From Nitrososphaeria archaeon (GTDB lineage Archaea > Thermoproteota > Nitrososphaeria > Geothermarchaeales > JDFR-13): a stretch of DNA of 64,000 nucleotides. Location: assembly GCA_027078545.1 (NCBI GenBank), contig JALWXN010000004.1, forward strand, positions 206,737-270,736, given 5' to 3'. Under the pieces are notes generated by a model. It had not been told where the DNA came from and did not search any database. It saw nothing but the letters and a program-made list of their open reading frames with translations. Shown in pieces: positions 50,058 to 58,116 of this stretch. The translations under genes and the position numbers were made by a program. Position 1 is the first letter of the stretch. Each line of letters opens with the position of its first letter.

Positions 50058-52802
50058 TTGGAGTATGAGATTGATCCTAAGGAGTTCGACATCAGTTTTA
50101 TGCGTGAGAACGGCTTTGTTAGGCGTCAGTGTAGGTCGTGTGGCTCATTCTTCTGGACGCAGAACCCTGATCAGGAGCTATGTGGGGAGGCTCCATGTGT
50201 AGACTACACGTTCTTCGACTCACCCCCCACTAGGAGGAGCTACTCTATCGGTGAGCTTAGGCGGGAGTTCCTAAGATTCTTCGAGGAGAATGGCCACACC
50301 ATTATTGATCCCTATCCAGTGGTCGCTAGGTGGAGGGATGACCTCCTCATAACTATAGCCTCGATAGCGGATTTCCAGCCCCACGTGACCTCCGGAATGT
50401 CCAGCCCACCGGCTAACCCATTGGTCGTCTCCCAGCCCTGCCTACGCTTCGAGGATATAGATAGGGTGGGCTACACCTCCGGGAGGCATATGACTATCTT
50501 CGAGATGGGTGGGGCCCACGCCTTCAATGATAAGAGGAAGGGTGTGGAGATATACTGGAAGGATAAGACAATAGAGTATCACCACCTCTTCGCAACTGAG
50601 AGGCTGGGTATACCCTCTGAGATGATTACCTATAAGGAGCACTTCTGGATTGGTGGTGGGAACGCGGGGCCTGATGTAGAGGGTATAGTGGCTGGTCTTG
50701 AGGTCTCAACACTGGTCTTCATGAGGTATAGGATCGATGAGGAGGGTAGGCTCCACGACATACCTATATGGACTGTGGATACTGGATATGGTATTGAGAG
50801 GTGGACCTGGCTCTCCCAGGGCACGTACTCGGCCTTCGAGGCTATCTATGGTGAGATTAATGACTGGATCCTCCAGGCCCTGGATATAGATGTGGATAGG
50901 GATACGCTGAGAAGATTCGCCCTTGTCAGTCCTAACCTCAAGGAGGAGGATCTCCCAAGGCTTGGGAGCATTCTCGAGAATGTTGGGCTTGGGGATAGGG
51001 AGCCCGATATCCGTAGACTTATCTATGCCTATAAACTGCTCGACCATAGTAAGGCGGCGGTCTTCCTAATCAGTGACGGTGGGGTTCCATCCAATGTGCG
51101 TGAGGGCTATCTCACACGTATGCTTCTGAGGAGGATCTTCAAGGTTGTTGATGAGCTGGGCCTGGATTACGAAATTGTTTATAAACTGTTTGAGAGGCAG
51201 GTGGGCTACTGGGGTGGGGACTTCCCAAGGGTGGCGGAGGCTGGTAGGATAATTCCTGAGATCCTAGATATCGAGATTAGGAAGTATCGTGAGATCTTGA
51301 GGAATGTCCCTAAATATGTTAAGCAGCTCATGAGGAAGGGCTATAAACCCGGTCTGGAGATGTTGATAGAGCTATACGACTCCTACGGCGTCCATCCAGA
51401 CTATGTCAGGGAGCACCTCTTGAGGGAGTATGGAGTCGATCTAGAGGTTCCCCACAACTTTACAGAGCTGGTGGCTAGGAGGCATCTAGAAAGGTCTGTG
51501 GAGAGGCGTGTAGAGAGGAGGCCGGAGATACCTGACCTGCCTAGGACATCCAAACTCTTCTATACTAACCAGTATATGGATAGGGCGAGTGCCAAGGTGC
51601 TATGGGCCAGTGGTAGGAGGCTTGTGCTTGACAGGACTGTCTTCTACCCCACGGGTGGGGGGCAGATCCATGATACCGGGGTGATAAGGAGTGGTGATCT
51701 GGAGGCCCGTGTAGTAGATGTCCAAGATGTTGATGGGGTTGTCCTCCACATTCTTGATAGAGAGTCTCCCTTCAAGCCTGGTGATGAGGTTTGGCTTGAG
51801 ATTGACTGGCCACGTAGATACAGGATTATGAAGCACCATACATCTACCCATATCCTCCTATCCGCTGCTAGACGGGCTCTAGGCCCCCATATATGGCAGA
51901 CAGGGGTCATTAAGCAGCCTGACTACGCCCATCTGGACATAACTCATTACAGGGGTCTTAGCCAGGAGGAGGTTAGGAGGATTGAGGAGATGGTTAATAG
52001 GATTATCAGGGAGGGGAGGGTGGTACAGGCCAGCTATATGGATCGTGGGGAGGCAGAGCGTAGGTATGGCGTCACCATTTACCAGGGAGGCGTTGTGCCT
52101 GGTGAGAAGCTACGTATAGTGACTGTTGAGGATTGGGATGTGGAGGCGTGTGGAGGTACACATGTTAGGAACACCTCTGAGATAACGCTATTCAAGATAA
52201 TAGGTGTTGAGAAGATCCAAGATGGTGTTCTAAGGATACAGTATGTGGCTGGTGATGCGGCTATAGAGACTCTTGAGAAGGGCTACGAGGCCTTGAAGAG
52301 CCTCTCCGCTAGGCTCTCCACGGGATTAGAGGATGTCCCTAGGAGGGTGGAGGAGCTTCTAGAGGAGATAGAGGATATGGGGAGGAGGTATCGTGGGCTG
52401 AGGGAGGAGCTGGTGAGATGGATATCGGAGAGCCTGGCTGGGAAGGCGGAGAGGGTGGATGGATATAGGTTGGCGGTCTTCTCCTATGACGATGTGGACA
52501 CTGTGATTAAGGTGGGTGAGTATCTAACGGAGAAGTATCCCGACATCATGTTTATCGGGGTGGCCAAGACCGGTAGGGGTGTAAACATAGTTGTTAGGAT
52601 CGGTTCAAGCCTAGTCGGGGTCGTCGAGCCTAGGAGGGTGGCGGAGGCATTGGGTGAGAAGTGTCTAGAGAGGTATGGAGGGAAGGGTGATGAGAGATAC
52701 TACCGTATAGGAGGCGTGATGAGCTGTGGAGACAAAGATATAAACGAGGCTATACGTGAAATCATATATGATGTCTCGGGAGAAGGAAGGCTCTCCTCAT
52801 GA
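50058..52802 (+). CDS. alaS: Alanyl-tRNA synthetase, archaeal type
   Basis: A 914-residue AlaRS. The N-terminus has a zinc-like CRSCGSFFW segment typical of archaeal enzymes, then the class II catalytic domain, the editing domain with HHTSTH and CGGTHV, and a C-terminal oligomerisation domain. The start is TTG with GGTGG seven bases upstream. It overlaps leuS. Confidence 0.95.
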   Translation: MEYEIDPKEFDISFMRENGFVRRQCRSCGSFFWTQNPDQELCGEAPCVDYTFFDSPPTRRSYSIGELRREFLRFFEENGHTIIDPYPVVARWRDDLLITIASIADFQPHVTSGMSSPPANPLVVSQPCLRFEDIDRVGYTSGRHMTIFEMGGAHAFNDKRKGVEIYWKDKTIEYHHLFATERLGIPSEMITYKEHFWIGGGNAGPDVEGIVAGLEVSTLVFMRYRIDEEGRLHDIPIWTVDTGYGIERWTWLSQGTYSAFEAIYGEINDWILQALDIDVDRDTLRRFALVSPNLKEEDLPRLGSILENVGLGDREPDIRRLIYAYKLLDHSKAAVFLISDGGVPSNVREGYLTRMLLRRIFKVVDELGLDYEIVYKLFERQVGYWGGDFPRVAEAGRIIPEILDIEIRKYREILRNVPKYVKQLMRKGYKPGLEMLIELYDSYGVHPDYVREHLLREYGVDLEVPHNFTELVARRHLERSVERRVERRPEIPDLPRTSKLFYTNQYMDRASAKVLWASGRRLVLDRTVFYPTGGGQIHDTGVIRSGDLEARVVDVQDVDGVVLHILDRESPFKPGDEVWLEIDWPRRYRIMKHHTSTHILLSAARRALGPHIWQTGVIKQPDYAHLDITHYRGLSQEEVRRIEEMVNRIIREGRVVQASYMDRGEAERRYGVTIYQGGVVPGEKLRIVTVEDWDVEACGGTHVRNTSEITLFKIIGVEKIQDGVLRIQYVAGDAAIETLEKGYEALKSLSARLSTGLEDVPRRVEELLEEIEDMGRRYRGLREELVRWISESLAGKAERVDGYRLAVFSYDDVDTVIKVGEYLTEKYPDIMFIGVAKTGRGVNIVVRIGSSLVGVVEPRRVAEALGEKCLERYGGKGDERYYRIGGVMSCGDKDINEAIREIIYDVSGEGRLSS

Positions 52803-55656
52803 GGAGTATCTAAGAAGGGTTCTTGAGAGGGAGGAACGCCTCTCTAGGGAGATTGTTGAGGAGGGGGTTTTTGAGGCGGATCCTGATGGGAGGCCTAAGT
52901 TGCTGGTTACCTTTCCATATCCCTATATGAATGGCTCTCTACATCTGGGCCATGCATATACATCTGGTAGGCTGGATGTATATGCTAGGTATAAGAGGCT
53001 GAAGGGCTTCAACGTCCTATATCCCTGGGCGTGGCACTGGACGGGTGAGGCTGTATATGGTACTGTCCATAGGCTGAGGATGGGTGACCAGTCAGTTATA
53101 AGTAGGCTTGTCGACCTAGACGGTGTGGATCCAGAGGATCTTGAGAAGCTCCAGGATCCAGTATACTTCGTCAAGTATTTCACGGAGAAGAATAGGCGTG
53201 TTGTCAAGAGGTATGGCCTATCTATAGACTGGAGGAGGGAGTTCCACACAACTAGTCTTCACGAGCTCTATAACAAGTTTGTGGAGTGGCAGATTAGGCA
53301 GCTCTACAACAAGGGGTACATTGTCCAGGGGAGCCACCCAGTGGTCTGGTGCCCCGTCGACCAGAGCCCCACCGGTGATCATGATAGGCTTGAGGGGGAG
53401 GGTGTCAGGCCCGAGGAATACTACCTGATAAAGTTTAGGTTGGGTGATGCCTACATAGTTGCTGGAACCCTAAGGCCAGAGACGATATATGGGGTTACAA
53501 ATATCTGGGTCAACCCTGAGGCCAAATATGTCCTGGCTGATGTTGATGGGGAGAGGTGGATAGTTAGTAGTGATGCTGCGTATAAGCTTCAGAACCAGCT
53601 GAAACGAGTGGAGGTGTTGGAGGAGTTTGTGGGGAGGGATCTGGTTGGTAAGTGGGCCGAGGCTCCGCTGGTTGGTAGGAAGGTGCCTATCCTACCAGCC
53701 GCATTTGTAGATCCAACCTCGATAACGGGCGTCGTCTATAGTGTACCCGCCCATGCCCCATATGACTACGCAGCTCTTAGGGATGTGGCTAGGGGGGTCT
53801 ATGGGGAGGAGTTAGCGGCTATCGCTAGGGATATCAAGCCTATACAGGTCTTGGTTATCAGGGGTAAGGGATTCGGCCAGTTCCCCGCTGTGGAGATTGT
53901 TGAGAGGATGGGTATTGAGAGTCAGAATGATCCTAGGCTTGAGAAGGCGACGAAGGAGATCTATCACCAGGAGTATGTGAATGGATATATGTTGGAGGAT
54001 AACAGGTTTGTGGGGGGCCTCCCAACTGGTGAGGCTAGGGAGAAGACTTTTGAGATCCTCAGGGATATGGGCCTCGCCGATAAGATGTATGACCTCCCCG
54101 AGCCGGTTATATGTAGATGTACCGCTAGATGTATCGTCAAGATCCTCCCCGATCAATGGTTCTTGAAATACTCTGATCCTGGGTGGAAGAGGCAGGCCCA
54201 TAGGGCTGTCGACGATATGTCGTGCTTCCCTGAGGAGGTGAGGAGTCTCCTCCACCACTATATAGACTGGTATGAGGACTGGCCGTGTACCAGGAGGTCT
54301 GGCCTGGGTACGCCCTTCCCATTTGATAGGGAGTGGATAGTGGAGACCCTGACCGACTCTACCATCTACCCAGCGTTCTACACTGTAGCCAAGTTCTATA
54401 ACCAGGGGTTGTTGAAGGCTGATAGGGTTGGGGATGAGTTCTTCAACTATGTATTCCTTGGGATGGGTAATGTGGACCACGTCTCCGAGTCTAGTGGTGT
54501 GGATAGGGAGGTTCTCGAGAGGATTAGGGAGGAGTTCCTATACTGGTACCCAGTAGATCTCAGGGGGTCTGGGAAGGACTTGATAAGTAATCATCTCACC
54601 TTCTATGTCTTCCACCACGTAGCCATCTTCCCCAGGGATAAGTGGCCAAGGGGGATAACCGCGAATGGATTTACACGTCTAAATGGTAGGCCGATGTCCA
54701 AGTCTAGTGGAAACTACATATCTATGGAGAAGGCTATCGAGACCGTGAGTGCCGATGCTCTCAGGCTCTCGATCCTCATGACTGTAGATGGCCTTGACGA
54801 TCCCGACTGGAGGGTGTCGAGTGGATACGCGGCGTTGCAGAGGATGCAGAGGATAGAGCGCCTAGTTGAAAAGGTGGTTGGTCTGGAGGAGGACGGTGGA
54901 GACGAGTTCTTCGACACCTGGCTAAAGTCGAAGTTCTCCGAGATAGTCAACGAGGTGGAGGAGGCTCTGGAGAAGATGGAGGTTGCCAGGGCTGCGAGGC
55001 TGATCTTCAATGAGCTGTTGAACTCTATTGAGAAGTATATGTCTATTGTCGCCAAGCCTAACAAGGGGCTTGTTATGAGTATTGCTACAGACTTTGTCAA
55101 GCTGATATCGATGTATACCCCCTTCCTAGCCCAGTACCTATGGAGAGATGTCCTGGGCATGGATGGGTATGTATATTTCTCCGAGTATCCTAGGGGCTGG
55201 GAGGTTGATGAGAAGTCTCTATTGATAGATGGGTATATGGAGGAGGTTGTGAGGGATATTAAGGAGCTCGTCAGGGTTCTGGGTGGTGCTAGGGAGATAC
55301 ATGTTGTTGTGGCTGGTGATAAGCTATGGTCGGTCTTCAGCGAGGCTGCTGATCAGGAGCTCGAGGGTGCACGGAGGATTATACGTTCTAGGCTTGGTGA
55401 TGGTAAGGTCTTGGGCAGTGTTATGAAGTTCGTCTCTAGGGAGTGGTATGGTAGGAGGGTGAAGTACCTAGGCCTCCTCAAGTCTATGTCTGCCGAGGAG
55501 GAGTATAATGTTCTTAGGAGTCTCTTGCCAAGGTATTTGAAGATTCACGGGCTAGACGTGGCTGTCAAGGTTTATAGGGAGGGTGAGGAGCTGGCTGTTG
55601 ATGTGAAGAGTAGGAAGATGGCCTTCCCATTATACCCCGCTATATACGTGGCATGA
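52756..55656 (+). CDS. leuS: Leucyl-tRNA synthetase, archaeal type
   Basis: A 966-residue class I synthetase: HIGH-type HLGHAYT near residue 65, CP1 editing domain in the middle and PMSKSSGN as the KMSKS loop near 645, then anticodon-binding and C-terminal domains. GTG 52756 has GAGG upstream; ATG 52768 and 52771 are alternatives. The start lies inside alaS (overlap up to 47 bases). Confidence 0.95.
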   Translation: MKSYMMSREKEGSPHEEYLRRVLEREERLSREIVEEGVFEADPDGRPKLLVTFPYPYMNGSLHLGHAYTSGRLDVYARYKRLKGFNVLYPWAWHWTGEAVYGTVHRLRMGDQSVISRLVDLDGVDPEDLEKLQDPVYFVKYFTEKNRRVVKRYGLSIDWRREFHTTSLHELYNKFVEWQIRQLYNKGYIVQGSHPVVWCPVDQSPTGDHDRLEGEGVRPEEYYLIKFRLGDAYIVAGTLRPETIYGVTNIWVNPEAKYVLADVDGERWIVSSDAAYKLQNQLKRVEVLEEFVGRDLVGKWAEAPLVGRKVPILPAAFVDPTSITGVVYSVPAHAPYDYAALRDVARGVYGEELAAIARDIKPIQVLVIRGKGFGQFPAVEIVERMGIESQNDPRLEKATKEIYHQEYVNGYMLEDNRFVGGLPTGEAREKTFEILRDMGLADKMYDLPEPVICRCTARCIVKILPDQWFLKYSDPGWKRQAHRAVDDMSCFPEEVRSLLHHYIDWYEDWPCTRRSGLGTPFPFDREWIVETLTDSTIYPAFYTVAKFYNQGLLKADRVGDEFFNYVFLGMGNVDHVSESSGVDREVLERIREEFLYWYPVDLRGSGKDLISNHLTFYVFHHVAIFPRDKWPRGITANGFTRLNGRPMSKSSGNYISMEKAIETVSADALRLSILMTVDGLDDPDWRVSSGYAALQRMQRIERLVEKVVGLEEDGGDEFFDTWLKSKFSEIVNEVEEALEKMEVARAARLIFNELLNSIEKYMSIVAKPNKGLVMSIATDFVKLISMYTPFLAQYLWRDVLGMDGYVYFSEYPRGWEVDEKSLLIDGYMEEVVRDIKELVRVLGGAREIHVVVAGDKLWSVFSEAADQELEGARRIIRSRLGDGKVLGSVMKFVSREWYGRRVKYLGLLKSMSAEEEYNVLRSLLPRYLKIHGLDVAVKVYREGEELAVDVKSRKMAFPLYPAIYVA

Positions 55657-55707
55657 GTCTATAGGTGTATATCTAATAAATATTGGGTCGCTGCAGCATC
55701 TCTATAG

Positions 55708-55804
55708 GGGCCCGTGGCCTAGCCTGGACTAGGGCGGCGGCCTTCTAGCTATGTCCATGGTGGATAGCCGCAGATCCCGGGTTCGAATCCCGGCGGGCCC
55801 GCCA
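55708..55804 (+). tRNA. tRNA-Arg(TCT) with an 18-nt intron, CCA encoded
   Basis: Acceptor GGGCCCG/CGGGCCC, anticodon stem GCGGC/GCCGC, T-arm CCGGG/CCCGG. The loop CTTCTAA forms after removal of 55748-55765 (position 37/38). TAATAAATATT about 30 bases upstream is a TATA candidate. Confidence 0.92.
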
Positions 55805-55805
55805 T

Positions 55806-56231
55806 CTAAAGCTCCCTGTATGACTCGGCCAGTGGATGGCCTTTTGTGGAGAGGCTGAAGGCCTTATACCATCCGAAGGGGGCCCTATAAACCTCTACCC
55901 CGTATCCAGAGAGCTTCTTCGCCAGTATCTTTATGAGTCTAAGGGCCTTCCGGGGATCCTCGAGCCTCGATGATAGGTGGGCATATGGATAGATAAGTAT
56001 CTTCTCCGCACCGATCTTTGAGGAGTGGCTAACCAGGTCTTCCAGCCCCTTGAAGATCTCCTCCCTCCTCTCCCAGTCCCCCTCCTCCACGGTGGTGAAG
56101 CATACGAGAATATCTTCATAGGAATTGTCTATAGTGTTCTGATCCACCTCGTCCCTCGCTGGGGATAGTGGGCCGTGTTCTGTCAGGACTCTATAGCTGA
56201 ATCTCTCGGCGTGTATTAGGAGCATCCTCAT
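55806..56231 (-). CDS. Free-standing threonyl-tRNA synthetase editing domain
   Basis: A 141-residue protein starting MRMLLIHAERFSYRV and ending FSLSTKGHPLAESYREL, matching the N-terminal editing domain of archaeal ThrRS, which removes Ser from tRNA-Thr. It has no catalytic domain, so it should act in trans beside a separate catalytic ThrRS, as known in some Thermoproteota. Its stop is two bases from the tRNA-Arg CCA. Confidence 0.88.
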   Translation of the reverse strand: MRMLLIHAERFSYRVLTEHGPLSPARDEVDQNTIDNSYEDILVCFTTVEEGDWERREEIFKGLEDLVSHSSKIGAEKILIYPYAHLSSRLEDPRKALRLIKILAKKLSGYGVEVYRAPFGWYKAFSLSTKGHPLAESYREL

Positions 56232-56272
56232 AGGGCTTCAAATATGTTTCTAGTCCTCGCCATTGTATATAG

Positions 56273-57418
56273 ATGGATATGGAGAGGGTCATCCTCTACC
56301 CTGATAGGGAGTATGAGCCCTTCCTGGCCTATCTCCACATCTATGCTCCTCCACTTGCTTGGAGACTGTTGGGCCCCTCCATCCTAGAGGTATTGTCCCA
56401 GGACTATGAAGTCTCGTATAGGGTGGCTGGTCTGTGGGTTGGATACATACCTAATAAGAGAGTTCCTGTGGAGGTGGTTGGCGATGATGACGACGGATTA
56501 TTCTTAGTAGAGAATATCATGGGCTCCCCGGGAGGGCTCGTGAGGCTGGTGGATGACGTCTTCAACCTAGGGGGGTCGGTTAGGATAGTGTATAATGATA
56601 TCTTGGTGGGTTGGCTGGGGAGTGGTGAGGGGGAGGAGGTGGATATTACTGGCTATGGGCTGACCATTTTCAGGAGGCCTTGGGACTTGGTGGATTTCCT
56701 AGGCAGTAGGCTCTTCCCATCAGTCTTGGCCGAGGTGGCAGAATACCTGGGACTGGAAGAGGTTGTTGAGGGTCTCTATATAGGGAGGGATGTGGAGATA
56801 GACCTTGACAAGACATATGTCGATGTGGATGAGGGGCCGATACTCATCCTGGATGGCTCTGAGGTCATAGGCTTCAACCACCTGGTTGGCCCCCTCATAA
56901 TAGGTGAGTCTTCATGGGTATATGGGGCTAAGCTTAGTAGATCCATAGTAGGCCCTGTATGTAAGCTGGGTGGGGAGGTCTCGGACTCGGTTATCCTTGG
57001 ATATACGAACTCGGCTCACCACTCCTATGTCGGGCATAGTGTACTGGGGTTCTGGGTGAATATCGGTGCCGGCACCGTCCTCAGTGATCTGAAGAATACC
57101 TATGGAGAGGTTAGGGTGAAGTGGGGTGGTGGGGTCTCTACTGGTAGGATTAAGCTAGGCTCGTTCTTAGGTGATCATGTCAAGACTAGTATTAACTCCT
57201 CTGTATATGGCGGGTCGGTGGTGGGGCTTTCTACTCATCTCCATGGCTTGGTGGATAGGAGTGTGTCTCCCTTCAGGATCTTCAGGGATGGTGATGAGGT
57301 CTTGATGGATATTGATAAGGCTATGGAGATTGCCCGGAGGATGTATAGTAGGAGGGGTGTGGAGTGGGAGGATGGTGAGGATGGTCTCTGGCGTAATAGG
57401 TATCTGATGTTTGTCTAG
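56273..57418 (+). CDS. GlmU-like left-handed beta-helix sugar transferase
   Basis: A 381-residue protein: N-terminal part (1-170) resembles a divergent sugar nucleotidyltransferase, and residues 190-340 form hexapeptide repeats ending in NIGAGTVLSDLKN and LGSFLGDHVKTSINSS, as in the acetyltransferase half of GlmU-like enzymes (PF13562 group). The usual N-terminal nucleotide loop is not visible, so it may only acetylate. It is divergent from the ThrRS editing gene. Confidence 0.78.
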   Translation: MDMERVILYPDREYEPFLAYLHIYAPPLAWRLLGPSILEVLSQDYEVSYRVAGLWVGYIPNKRVPVEVVGDDDDGLFLVENIMGSPGGLVRLVDDVFNLGGSVRIVYNDILVGWLGSGEGEEVDITGYGLTIFRRPWDLVDFLGSRLFPSVLAEVAEYLGLEEVVEGLYIGRDVEIDLDKTYVDVDEGPILILDGSEVIGFNHLVGPLIIGESSWVYGAKLSRSIVGPVCKLGGEVSDSVILGYTNSAHHSYVGHSVLGFWVNIGAGTVLSDLKNTYGEVRVKWGGGVSTGRIKLGSFLGDHVKTSINSSVYGGSVVGLSTHLHGLVDRSVSPFRIFRDGDEVLMDIDKAMEIARRMYSRRGVEWEDGEDGLWRNRYLMFV

Positions 57419-57906
57419 TCCCCCTCCTCCCATCTCGTCTTACGTCTCAGATATTCCTCGAGACTGTATCTAGGCTTTGCTGGGTTTCCATATACGACGG
57501 TCTCTGGCGGCACGTCCCTCGTCACTACTGCCCCCATCCCTATGACGGCTCTCCTCCCGATCCTCACCCCAGCCTTTATCATTGCTCCAGCCCCTATCAC
57601 GGCGCCGTCTTCTATCACTGTGCCTATGAGCCTCTTGGAGGGTGGGTATGGGTCATTCGTGATTATGACGCCTGGGCCTATGAAGACGTCGTCGCCTATC
57701 ACTGTTAGGGGGGGTATGTAGACCATGCCCTCTATCATGCATCGGCTACCGATCTTGACGTTGTAGTCGATATGGACTAGCGAGCCTATCTTTGTGTCAT
57801 CCCCGATCTCGGTGTTGTCCCCGATGTAGGTGAAGTGCCATATCTTCACGTTCCTACCAAGCTTGACGTTCCTCCCTATATGGTTTATTGGGTGTCGGCT
57901 ATCCAT
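57415..57906 (-). CDS. Hexapeptide-repeat acyltransferase (WbbJ/NeuD-like)
   Basis: A 163-residue left-handed beta-helix protein of repeats such as LGRNVKIWHFTYIGDNTEIGDD and IGAGAMIKAGVRIGRRAVIGMGAVVTRDVPPETVVYGNPAKPR. That C-terminal block is characteristic of sugar N-acyltransferases acting on nucleotide sugars. It converges with the GlmU-like gene (four-base overlap), suggesting a shared surface-glycan pathway with galU. Confidence 0.85.
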   Translation of the reverse strand: MDSRHPINHIGRNVKLGRNVKIWHFTYIGDNTEIGDDTKIGSLVHIDYNVKIGSRCMIEGMVYIPPLTVIGDDVFIGPGVIITNDPYPPSKRLIGTVIEDGAVIGAGAMIKAGVRIGRRAVIGMGAVVTRDVPPETVVYGNPAKPRYSLEEYLRRKTRWEEGD

Positions 57907-57988
57907 GTCTAATATATTTCCCTTGGCTCTCCGTTAAATCACCGGGGAAAGGGTTAAAAGTCTTGCTTATAGAATCTTTGGCTTGGGT
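57907..57988. promoter_or_regulatory. Divergent promoter region of acyltransferase gene and tRNA-Gln
   Basis: An 82-base gap. GGTTAAAAG lies about 30 bases before tRNA-Gln on the plus strand; GATTTAACG lies about 30 bases before the acyltransferase start on the minus strand. Confidence 0.4.
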
Positions 57989-58111
57989 AGCCCCGTGGTG
58001 TAGCGGCCAAGCATGCCGACCCCTATGTGGGGGCGTAGGGCTTTGGATCCCCGGCTGGTGCCGGGTAGGGGATCCCCGGTGACCCCGGTTCGAATCCGGG
58101 CGGGGCTACCA
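57989..58111 (+). tRNA. tRNA-Gln(TTG) with two introns, CCA encoded
   Basis: Acceptor AGCCCCG/CGGGGCT, D-arm as in the tRNA-Pro genes, T-arm CCCGG/CCGGG. Stem CCGGG/CCCGG with the TTG loop forms after removing a 20-nt intron (58019-58038, position 29/30) and a 27-nt intron (58047-58073, or shifted by one, position 37/38). The second intron is bordered by a direct repeat GGATCCCCGG. Starting A matches archaeal tRNA-Gln. Confidence 0.87.
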
Positions 58112-58116
58112 CTCCT

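Noticed and set aside
53812-54480. 222-residue minus-strand ORF within leuS
   Set aside because: Lies entirely inside the conserved LeuRS frame and shows no domain.
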